A DNA stretch of 11,116 nt from an uncultured bacterium (GTDB lineage Bacteria; Bacillota; Clostridia; Oscillospirales; Oscillospiraceae), in NCBI GenBank assembly GCA_905214155.1, contig CAJMLC010000052.1, positions 1 to 11,116 of the forward strand, given 5' to 3'. Each line of letters begins with the position of its first letter. Position 1 is the stretch's first letter. This document shows, piece after piece, positions 5,942-10,799 of the stretch. Below the pieces are notes generated by a model, which saw only the letters and a program-made list of their open reading frames with translations, was not told the origin of the DNA and searched no databases. The translations under genes were made by a program, and so were the position numbers.

Positions 5942-6558
5942 TTCGCAGCCACCTCGCCTTCCATGCATTCAGACGATGCACGGCGCGAAAGGTTCCCGCG
6001 TTCGAGAATTTTTTTCAGCTGATTCCGCGCGCGTGACAGCCGCGATTTCACGGTCCCGATCTGGATGTCCAGCACGTCCGCGATCTGCTCGTAGCTCATC
6101 TCATTTACGACCCGCAGCTGCAGAACCGCCCGGTGCTCCGGCAGCAGCTGCGCCATCGCCGCGGCGAGCGTCTCGTGCGTCAGCTTCAGCTCCACCTGCT
6201 CCTCCGGGAGCGGCTGCGCATCCGGCACGGCATAGGTCTGCTCCTCGCCGTCCGCGTCCTCAAACGTCAGCGGCACGGTCTGCTGCCGGCGCCGCTTGCG
6301 CAGAAAGTCGATGCAGATGTTGCTGCAAAGCCGGTAGAGCCACGTGGAAAACGCCGACGCGAACTGATACTGGTCCAGGCAGCGCCATGCCCGCAGGAAC
6401 GTCTCCTGCGAGAGGTCCATCGCGTCGTCCGGGTCCCCTGCCATCCGATAGCAGAGATTGTAGACATTTTTCTGGTGTTCGAGCAGCAGCTGCTCAAAGG
6501 CGTCCGCGTCGCCGTGCTGCGCGCGGCGGATCAAAAGTTCATCCTGCAAGGTCCTCAC
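5938..6558 (-). CDS. ECF-type RNA polymerase sigma factor
   Basis: A 206-residue sigma-70-family factor of the extracytoplasmic-function group. Region 2 spans about 20-90, including the core-binding and -10-recognition segment DDAMDLSQETFLRAW (44-58). Region 4 spans about 134-185, with the -35-recognition helix-turn-helix MSYEQIADVLDIQIGTVKSRL. A variable acidic linker (98-122) separates them, and there is no region 1 or 3, as expected for this group. The start is a GTG at 6556-6558 that overlaps the dusB stop as GTGA. No ATG is available near the N-terminal conserved sequence, and the Shine-Dalgarno is weak, so translational coupling to dusB is likely. The stop overlaps the anti-sigma start. 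The target regulon cannot be read from the window; no copy of a typical GGAAC-type ECF -35 was found at this operon's promoter. Confidence 0.93.
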   Translation of the reverse strand: MRTLQDELLIRRAQHGDADAFEQLLLEHQKNVYNLCYRMAGDPDDAMDLSQETFLRAWRCLDQYQFASAFSTWLYRLCSNICIDFLRKRRRQQTVPLTFEDADGEEQTYAVPDAQPLPEEQVELKLTHETLAAAMAQLLPEHRAVLQLRVVNEMSYEQIADVLDIQIGTVKSRLSRARNQLKKILERGNLSRRASSECMEGEVAAK

Positions 6559-7520
6559 CTCAAATCCCGCTTGATCCCGGCGGCAATGGCCGCGATGTCG
6601 TCCATCGTCGAGATCGAAGAAATTTTCTCTTTATAATATCCGCTGTACGGCACGCCGCGCAGATACCACGCGAAATGCTTCCGCGCCTCGAGACACGCGA
6701 TGTGCTCGCCCTTGTCCTCCGCCGCGAGGACGAATTGCCGCAGCGCCGCATCCACGCGCTCCGAAAGGGGAGGCCGTTCCGGAATCTCTTCGCCGCGCAG
6801 CGCCGCTTCACACTGTGTAAACAGCCACGGATCGCCGAACGTCCCGCGCCCGAGCATAAACCCATCCGCGCCCGTGCGCTTCTGGCACTTCACGGCGTCT
6901 TCCGCCGAGAAGATGTCGCCGTTTGCAATGACCGGGATCGACACGGCCTCCTTCACGGCCCGGATCGCGTCCCAGTCGGCCACGCCGGAATAGAGCATCG
7001 TCTTTGTCCGCCCATGGACGGCCACGGCGGACGCCCCGGCAGCCTCCACCAGCTTCGCCAGCTCCGCCGCGTTGCAGCTGCCCTTATCCCAGCCCTTGCG
7101 CATCTTCACCGTCACCGGCACGTTGACTGCATTGACCACAGCCTCCACGATCCGCGCCGCCCGCTCCGGGTCACGCATGAGCGCGCTGCCGTCGCCGTTG
7201 TTCACGATCTTCGGCATCGGGCAGCCCATGTTGATGTCAATAAAGTCCGCGCCGGACAGTTCGCCGGCAAATGCCGCGGCCTCTGCCATCACGGAGGGCT
7301 CGTTTCCAAAAATTTGCGCGCCGCAGAAACCGCCCTTCGTCTTGCGCAGCAAACTCATGCTCTTTTTGTCGCGGTAGACCAGCGCGCGGGACGACACCAT
7401 TTCCGTCACCGTCACCGCCGCGCCGAGCGTCTGACAGATGCAGCGGAACGCCCAGTCCGTCACGCCCGCCATCGGCGCGAGCCATGTATTTCCCTGTATG
7501 TCCAGTGTTCCGAGTTTCAT
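6555..7520 (-). CDS. dusB: tRNA-dihydrouridine synthase (DusB type)
   Basis: A 321-residue FMN enzyme that uses NADPH to reduce uridine to dihydrouridine in the D-loop of tRNA. The TIM-barrel markers are clear: LAPMAGVTD (14-22) for FMN binding, DINMGCPMPK (95-104) with catalytic C100, K139 in TVKMRKGW, H169 in AVHGRTK, and the phosphate-binding IANGD (198-202) and LGRGTFGDPW. The helical C-terminal tRNA-binding domain includes ARKHFAWYLRGVP (279-291). Length matches DusB. The frame is open further upstream, but the predicted promoter's -10 (7552-7557) overlaps the upstream ATG at 7553, so the ATG at 7518-7520 is the start that the mRNA can use, even though its Shine-Dalgarno (AAAGTGGG) is modest. 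It heads a three-gene operon with the sigma and anti-sigma genes. Confidence 0.94.
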   Translation of the reverse strand: MKLGTLDIQGNTWLAPMAGVTDWAFRCICQTLGAAVTVTEMVSSRALVYRDKKSMSLLRKTKGGFCGAQIFGNEPSVMAEAAAFAGELSGADFIDINMGCPMPKIVNNGDGSALMRDPERAARIVEAVVNAVNVPVTVKMRKGWDKGSCNAAELAKLVEAAGASAVAVHGRTKTMLYSGVADWDAIRAVKEAVSIPVIANGDIFSAEDAVKCQKRTGADGFMLGRGTFGDPWLFTQCEAALRGEEIPERPPLSERVDAALRQFVLAAEDKGEHIACLEARKHFAWYLRGVPYSGYYKEKISSISTMDDIAAIAAGIKRDLR

Positions 7521-7551
7521 AGAAGCCCACTTTCCCAATTTACTTCCATCC

Positions 7552-7580
7552 ATTCTATCACGAACCCCGCCGGAACACAA
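7552..7580 (-). promoter_or_regulatory. Promoter of the dusB-sigma-anti-sigma operon
   Basis: On the minus strand, -35 TTGTGT (7575-7580) and -10 TAGAAT (7552-7557) are 17 bp apart, with TG one base before the -10 (extended -10). The predicted start near 7545 gives a leader of about 25 nt. It begins directly after the T-run of the preceding terminator. Confidence 0.75.
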
Positions 7581-7583
7581 CAA

Positions 7584-7609
7584 AAACCGTGGCATCCCGG
7601 CCACGGTTT
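7584..7609 (-). terminator. Rho-independent terminator ending the Crp/Fnr-small protein transcript
   Basis: A perfect 10-bp stem (AAACCGTGGC 7584-7593 with GCCACGGTTT 7600-7609) has an ATCCCG loop. On the minus strand it is followed by a T-run (TTTTTGTTG). It insulates the dusB operon from the genes at 7754-8737. Confidence 0.85.
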
Positions 7610-7662
7610 CAGAATTCTTCAGATTTTCCCTTTTCTCCCGTACTCCCGCCGCAGCGGATAAA

Positions 7663-7720
7663 GGCTCCCCTTGATCGCATCAAGGGGAGCTGTCTGCGCT
7701 TCGCGCAGACTGAGGGGATT
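7663..7720. repeat. Twin-hairpin intergenic repeat of gut Clostridia type
   Basis: Two perfect hairpins lie side by side. GCTCCCCTTGAT (7664-7675) pairs with ATCAAGGGGAGC (7679-7690) around CGC. GTCTGCGC (7692-7699) pairs with GCGCAGAC (7703-7710) around TTC. The unit ends in TGAGGGGATT (7711-7720). From memory, the order AAGGCTCCCCTT, GGGGAGCTGTC, loop, then ACTGAGGGGATT is characteristic of a dispersed intergenic repeat in gut Clostridia. Copy number cannot be judged from one window. No gene was seen in 7610-7753 around it. Confidence 0.75.
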
Positions 7721-7753
7721 AAGGCCAGAACTTTTGCTGTACTTCGTCCGCCT

Positions 7754-8008
7754 CTACAACAAAACGCTGAGGATCCAGCAGAGCCCCGTGACGCCCGCGC
7801 CGCCCAGCGCAAACAGCATCCGCGTCTTCCATTCTCCTGCGCGCCCCAGCTCCGGCGCGGCGGCGCGCCGCGCCTCGTCGAGCAGCATCTGATCCGTCAC
7901 CGCACAGTTCTGCTCCATGCCGGGGCGGATCAGAAAGATCGCCTCGTCAAACAGCGCGCCGCCCTTCGCCCGCACGACGACCACACGCTGCGTGGTTCCC
8001 TTTACCAT
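7754..8008 (-). CDS. Small protein with C-terminal membrane helix, function unknown
   Basis: An 84-residue protein. The N-terminal part (about 1-52) is a soluble segment with a beta strand (QRVVVVRAKG), FDEAIFLIR and a helix (TDQMLLDEARRAA). A Lys/Arg-containing joint leads to a hydrophobic helix at about 62-84 (MLFALGGAGVTGLCWILSVLL) that ends the protein, giving a tail-anchored look. From memory, similar short proteins beginning MVKG-T-QRVVVV occur widely in gut Clostridia without an assigned function. ATG 8006-8008 follows AAGGGGGG (8017-8024, 8-nt spacing). It lies 45 bp after the Crp/Fnr gene on the same strand and before a terminator, so the two are probably co-transcribed. Confidence 0.75.
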   Translation of the reverse strand: MVKGTTQRVVVVRAKGGALFDEAIFLIRPGMEQNCAVTDQMLLDEARRAAAPELGRAGEWKTRMLFALGGAGVTGLCWILSVLL

Positions 8009-8039
8009 GGCAAACGCCCCCCTTCAGAGGAAGTTTGCC
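8009..8039 (-). promoter_or_regulatory. Inverted repeat around the ribosome binding site of the small membrane protein
   Basis: GGCAAAC (8009-8015) and GTTTGCC (8033-8039) form a perfect 7-bp inverted repeat with the GGGGGG ribosome binding site (8017-8022) in the intervening 17 nt. If it folds in the RNA, the ribosome binding site sits in the loop and the stem abuts the start codon. Its effect on translation is unknown. Confidence 0.3.
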
Positions 8040-8053
8040 CCATCCACGCCACT

Positions 8054-8737
8054 TTATTCCGGGTGCACCCCCTGCTTCAGCACAAACCGGCTCCGCTCCG
8101 TCTCGATCAGGCCCTCCTCCTGCATCCGCGAGAGCTCGGCGGACATCGCGCTGCGCTCGACCGAGAGAAAATCGGCCAGCTGCTGCCGGTTGAACGGGAT
8201 CGTGAATTCCGCCCGGCCCGTGCGCTGCGCCTGTTCGGACAGATAGGCCAGCAGCTTCTGCCGCGTCGAGCGCTGGGAGATGTAATCGAGCTTCTGCGCG
8301 AGGCCGCGGTTCTTCTCGGCCAGCAGCGTGAACAGATTTTCCGTCAGGCGGGCGTGGAATGCGCAGCTGTTCGTGCAGCGCGAGAGCACGCGCTCCACAT
8401 CCATCCGCAGCACCGTGCAGTCCTCCACGGCCACCACATCGTTGCGCATCGTGCCGGAGCCCGGCATCGCATACGCCTCGGCGAAGATGTCGCCCGCCGC
8501 CAGCGACGCCAGCAGCGACCGGTTCCCCCAGAAATCCTCCTTCTGGATGTGCGCCGTTCCGCGCACGAGCAGCGCGAGCGCGCGGACCTCCTGGCCTGCG
8601 TGCAGGATGTAGGCCCCGCGCGGATACCGCCGCTCCACAGCCTGCAGACAGGACAGCATCGGCCGGATCTCCTCCGGCCGGATCCCGGCAAACAGCCTTG
8701 AATTTTCTAAAATTTTCAGATCATCCAAGATTTTCAC
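8054..8737 (-). CDS. Crp/Fnr-family transcription regulator
   Basis: A 227-residue regulator. Residues about 15-125 form a cyclic-nucleotide-binding-type beta barrel (LFAGIRPEEIRPML, YPRGAYILHAGQ, GDIFAEAYAMPG). The dimer helix follows (LTENLFTLLAEKNRGLAQKLDYI), then a Crp-type winged helix (about 155-222) with recognition helix SVERSAMSAELSRM. The canonical cAMP-binding Arg-Ser of Crp is not evident in EAYAMPGSGTMRND, so the ligand is probably not cAMP. Cysteines C30, C107, C121 and C125 could allow redox or haem/Fe-S sensing, but none form an FNR-like N-terminal cluster. The longest start is GTG (8735-8737), but AAAGGA (8739-8744) is only 1 nt from it; the in-frame TTG at 8726-8728 has 10-nt spacing and may be the true start. 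It diverges from the zinc-ribbon/ferredoxin operon and probably controls it through the palindrome at 8745-8758. Confidence 0.9.
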   Translation of the reverse strand: MKILDDLKILENSRLFAGIRPEEIRPMLSCLQAVERRYPRGAYILHAGQEVRALALLVRGTAHIQKEDFWGNRSLLASLAAGDIFAEAYAMPGSGTMRNDVVAVEDCTVLRMDVERVLSRCTNSCAFHARLTENLFTLLAEKNRGLAQKLDYISQRSTRQKLLAYLSEQAQRTGRAEFTIPFNRQQLADFLSVERSAMSAELSRMQEEGLIETERSRFVLKQGVHPE

Positions 8738-8744
8738 GTCCTTT

Positions 8745-8758
8745 GTTGGAAATCCAAC
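8745..8758. promoter_or_regulatory. Candidate Crp/Fnr-type operator
   Basis: GTTGG (8745-8749) and CCAAC (8754-8758) form a perfect inverted repeat with a 4-nt AAAT centre. This is the 5-4-5 geometry of FNR-type sites. The centre (8751.5) falls exactly at -41.5 relative to the start predicted from TATACT at 8781-8786. It also lies directly upstream of the regulator's own ribosome binding site, so autoregulation is possible. Confidence 0.6.
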
Positions 8759-8786
8759 GGATTTATCGTTTTCATTTTACTATACT
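8758..8786 (+). promoter_or_regulatory. Activator-dependent-looking promoter of the zinc-ribbon/ferredoxin operon
   Basis: A good -10 box TATACT (8781-8786) is paired, at 17-bp spacing, with a poor -35 (CGGATT, 8758-8763). A weak -35 with a dyad adjoining it is what a class II activated promoter looks like. On the opposite strand, TATAGT (8779-8784) with TTGTTC 18 bp upstream could serve the Crp/Fnr gene. Confidence 0.6.
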
Positions 8787-8827
8787 GTCCCCAGAAAGAC
8801 AAGAACAAACCCAAAAGGAGGCGCTGT

Positions 8828-9130
8828 ATGATGATCATGGAAGGTTGTCAGGGCAAGCCGCGCACACCGACGATCTCGGAAAAGATCTGCCCGAACTGCG
8901 GCAACCCCATTGAAATTTTTTCGACCGATACGCAGGTCGCCTGCGACAAATGCGGCTTTGTGGTCTACAACGATACGCTCAGCTGCGTCCAGTGGTGCAA
9001 ATATGCCCGCAAATGCGTCGGCGACGAGATGTACGAACGGATGATGGAGATCGCGCGGCGGCAGAAGGAAGAGGCCGCCGCAGCCCGAAAAGCGAAACAG
9101 GAGGCACAACATGCGGAGAAGGATCATTGA
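8828..9130 (+). CDS. Small zinc-ribbon-like cysteine-rich protein
   Basis: A 100-residue protein. C21-P-N-C24 and C39-D-K-C42 form a zinc-ribbon or rubredoxin-like four-cysteine site. A second cysteine set follows: C53, C57 and C63 in LSCVQWCKYARKC, a possible extra metal or redox site. The C-terminal 35 residues are a charged Lys/Glu/Ala helix. No enzyme domain was recognised. AAAGGAGG (8814-8821) lies 6 nt before the ATG at 8828; in-frame ATGs at 8831 and 8837 are also reachable. Its 3' end overlaps the ferredoxin-like gene by 20 nt, implying translational coupling and a shared task. From memory, similar proteins sit beside ferredoxin and Crp/Fnr genes in other Clostridia; electron transfer or metal sensing is a guess. 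Confidence 0.85.
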   Translation: MMIMEGCQGKPRTPTISEKICPNCGNPIEIFSTDTQVACDKCGFVVYNDTLSCVQWCKYARKCVGDEMYERMMEIARRQKEEAAAARKAKQEAQHAEKDH

Positions 9131-9809
9131 AATTGATGAAGAGAAGTGCAATGGCTGCGGCCTCTGTGCCAAGGCCTGTCATGAAGGGGCCATCGGCATG
9201 GTCAACGGTAAAGCCAAACTGATGCACGAGCACTACTGCGACGGCCTGGGCGACTGTCTGCCCGCCTGTCCCACGGGCGCCATCCGCTTTGTCGAGCGCG
9301 AGGCCCCGGCCTATGACGAGGCCGCCGTGCAGGCCGCGAAGGCCGCCAAAGGTCAGGCCCACGCGGGCGGCTGTCCCGGTTCGCGGATGCGCACGATGCA
9401 GGAAAAGCCGGAGGCCCCGGCAGCGGCCGGCGATGTGCCGAGCCAGCTGCGGCAGTGGCCCGTGCAGATCAAGCTCGTCTCGCCCACCGCGCCGTATTTT
9501 GATGGGGCCGATCTGCTCATCGCGGCGGACTGCACCGCCTACGCCTACGGCAATTTCCACAGCGAATTCATGCGCGGCAAGGTCACGCTCATCGGCTGTC
9601 CGAAGCTCGACGCTGTGCAGTACGCGGAAAAGCTCGTCGAGATCTTCACCCGGAACGACATCCGCTCCATCACACTCACGCGCATGGAGGTGCCGTGCTG
9701 CGGCGGCATGGAGTTCTCCATCCGCACCGCGCTCGAGCAGGCCGGCAAACAGATCCCGTTCCGCACCGTCGTCCTCTCCATCGACGGCGCGATTCTGGAG
9801 GATCGCTGA
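9111..9809 (+). CDS. 4Fe-4S ferredoxin-like iron-sulfur protein with conserved C-terminal domain
   Basis: A 232-residue iron-sulfur protein. The first cluster motif is complete: C13-x2-C16-x2-C19-x3-C23 (CNGCGLCAKAC). The second motif is C43-x5-C49-x3-C53-P (CDGLGDCLPACP); its second cysteine position is L46, so this site may hold a [3Fe-4S] cluster or use another ligand. A low-complexity Ala/Lys linker (70-112, with C88) leads to a C-terminal domain (115-232) with C141, C163 and the pair C196-C197 (VPCCGGMEF), for which I have no firm family name. Ferredoxins of this layout are, to my knowledge, often found near hybrid-cluster protein genes in Clostridia, but no hcp gene is in this window. 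AGGAGG (9099-9104) stands 6 nt before the ATG at 9111. A role in electron transfer under nitrosative or redox stress is inference. Confidence 0.9.
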   Translation: MRRRIIEIDEEKCNGCGLCAKACHEGAIGMVNGKAKLMHEHYCDGLGDCLPACPTGAIRFVEREAPAYDEAAVQAAKAAKGQAHAGGCPGSRMRTMQEKPEAPAAAGDVPSQLRQWPVQIKLVSPTAPYFDGADLLIAADCTAYAYGNFHSEFMRGKVTLIGCPKLDAVQYAEKLVEIFTRNDIRSITLTRMEVPCCGGMEFSIRTALEQAGKQIPFRTVVLSIDGAILEDR

Positions 9810-9835
9810 TCGCCCTTTGCGGCCAGCCCGCATTT

Positions 9836-9885
9836 TTGAAACCGTTCTTTTCTTTCTCCGCGGAGAAAGAAAAGAACGGTTTCAA
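9836..9885. repeat. 50-bp perfect palindrome
   Basis: The arms 9836-9860 (starting TTGAAACCGTTC) and 9861-9885 are exact reverse complements over 25 bp with no spacer; the centre is CTCCGCGGAG. It begins 26 nt after the ferredoxin-like gene's stop codon. No T-run follows on either side, so it is not a textbook terminator, although it may protect or end the mRNA. The pyrimidine-rich arm TTCTTTTCTTTCTC suggests a dispersed palindromic repeat. Confidence 0.9.
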
Positions 9886-9949
9886 TCTTCCAAGAAAAGA
9901 AAGAGGGCTGTGCGAAATTTGAAGTACTCCCCGTGCCGCCATCGCGTCA

Positions 9950-10016
9950 GAAGAAGGCTGTTCCGTTCCGCTTCCACCGGAGCGGCGAAAGCTCCACATC
10001 CACAGCCGCCTTCTTC
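9950..10016. repeat. Bulged inverted repeat with inner hairpin
   Basis: GAAGAAGGCTGT (9950-9961) pairs with ACAGCCGCCTTCTTC (10002-10016), leaving a 3-nt bulge. Inside, GGAGC (9979-9983) pairs with GCTCC (9991-9995), with a competing stem CCGCT/AGCGG (9968-9972, 9981-9985). It could be a structured RNA or a decayed repeat; nothing further can be assigned. Confidence 0.45.
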
Positions 10017-10020
10017 CTTC

Positions 10021-10059
10021 CCAAATTGTGACCGTTTCACTGGGTCACAATTTGGTTTT
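10021..10059 (+). terminator. Hairpin with short T-run
   Basis: CCAAATTGTGACC (10021-10033) pairs perfectly with GGTCACAATTTGG (10043-10055) around a 9-nt loop and is followed by TTTT (10056-10059). It may terminate transcription from the ferredoxin-like operon 210 nt upstream, but the AT-rich base of the stem makes it atypical. Confidence 0.5.
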
Positions 10060-10170
10060 AGAGGGTTTCGCCGCGCCGCACGCGATCTTGATGATGGCGG
10101 GCAGGCGGCTGCTTGCGGATACGGCTTATAGGAGCATCCGTTCCTGTAAGCACGACGGTAAACGGATAGC

Positions 10171-10200
10171 AAAACGCCCATCCGCGGATGGGCGTTTTTT
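10171..10200. terminator. Bidirectional terminator next to recR
   Basis: AAAACGCCCATCCG (10171-10184) and CGGATGGGCGTTTT (10185-10198) are perfect 14-bp complements with no spacer. TTTTTT lies on the plus side and TTTT on the minus side. It directly abuts the recR stop codon and would end the ybaB-recR transcript as well as any plus-strand read-through. Confidence 0.88.
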
Positions 10201-10799
10201 CACATTTCTCTTCTTCCTTCGAGGGCACGGACCAGCGTCACCTCGTCGGCGTATTCCAGCTGGCTGCCCACCGGGATGCCGTAGGCCAGCCGCGTCACGC
10301 GCAGCCCCATGGGCCGCAGCAGCCGCGAGAGATACATCGCCGTGGCCTCGCCCTCGGTGTCCGGGTTGGTGGCCATGATGACCTCCTCCACGCCGCCCTC
10401 CGCGATGCGCGCGAGCAGCTCGCGGATCTTCAGATCGTCGGGGCCGACATGGTTCAGCGGAGAGATGACACCGTGCAGCACGTGGTAGACGCCGTCATAT
10501 TCCCGCGCGCGCTCCATCGCGATCACGTCCTTCGGCTCGGCCACGACGCAGAGGATGCTGTGGTCGCGCTCCGGGTCGGCGCAGATGGGACACGTTTCCT
10601 GGTCGGTCAGGTTCTGGCAGACCGGGCAGGGATGGATGCTGCGCCGCGCGTCGACGATCGCCTCGGCGAACGCCTCCGCGCCCTCCAGCGGCATCTCCAG
10701 CACGTGGAACGCCAGCCGCTGGGCCGACTTCATGCCCACGCCCGGCAGCCGCGCAAATTGCTCTGTCAGCCGCTCCAATGCGGCGGGAGACCCGCGCAT
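10200..10799 (-). CDS. recR: Recombination mediator protein RecR
   Basis: A 199-residue full-length RecR, which works with RecF and RecO to load RecA on single-stranded gaps during recombinational repair. Domains in order: helix-hairpin-helix (about 8-35, RLPGVGMKSAQRLAFHVL), a four-cysteine zinc finger (C58, C61, C70, C73), a TOPRIM domain (about 80-175) with VVAEPKD and NPDTEGEATA, and the C-terminal segment RLAYGIPVGSQLEYAD. The ATG at 10797-10799 shares one base with the ybaB stop (TGATG). No strong ribosome binding site is present, so translation probably depends on coupling. Confidence 0.97.
   Translation of the reverse strand: MRGSPAALERLTEQFARLPGVGMKSAQRLAFHVLEMPLEGAEAFAEAIVDARRSIHPCPVCQNLTDQETCPICADPERDHSILCVVAEPKDVIAMERAREYDGVYHVLHGVISPLNHVGPDDLKIRELLARIAEGGVEEVIMATNPDTEGEATAMYLSRLLRPMGLRVTRLAYGIPVGSQLEYADEVTLVRALEGRREM

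Larger units (their letters stand above)
9810..10199. other. 390-bp palindrome-rich intergenic region without a gene
   Basis: No coding region here looks real; the open frames lack ribosome binding sites and recognisable domains. It holds a 50-bp perfect palindrome (9836-9885), a bulged inverted repeat (9950-10016), a 13-bp hairpin (10021-10055), an imperfect 10-bp inverted repeat (GCTTATAGGA 10124-10133 with TCCTGTAAGC 10142-10151, 9 of 10) and a bidirectional terminator (10171-10200). It separates two convergent transcription units. Confidence 0.7.

Noticed and set aside
5942..5968. Longer start for the anti-sigma factor at 5968
   Set aside because: The added nine residues lie inside the sigma gene, and the ATG at 5941 has both a ribosome binding site and a typical ATGA overlap.
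5892..7661. 589-codon open frame on the plus strand across the sigma and dusB genes
   Set aside because: It is antisense to two clearly identified genes and the translation is low-complexity Arg/Pro/Ala.
7589..8701. 370-codon plus-strand open frame across the small protein and Crp/Fnr genes
   Set aside because: Arg/His/Leu-rich shadow of the opposite-strand genes; it crosses a terminator and the twin-hairpin repeat.
8979..9833. 284-codon minus-strand open frame opposite the ferredoxin-like gene
   Set aside because: Shadow frame; the plus-strand protein has clear iron-sulfur motifs and a strong ribosome binding site.
9882..10378. Open frames on both strands in the recR-side intergenic region (9882-10181 minus, 10028-10378 plus)
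   Set aside because: They span hairpins and the terminator, one runs into recR antisense, and neither has an initiation signal.
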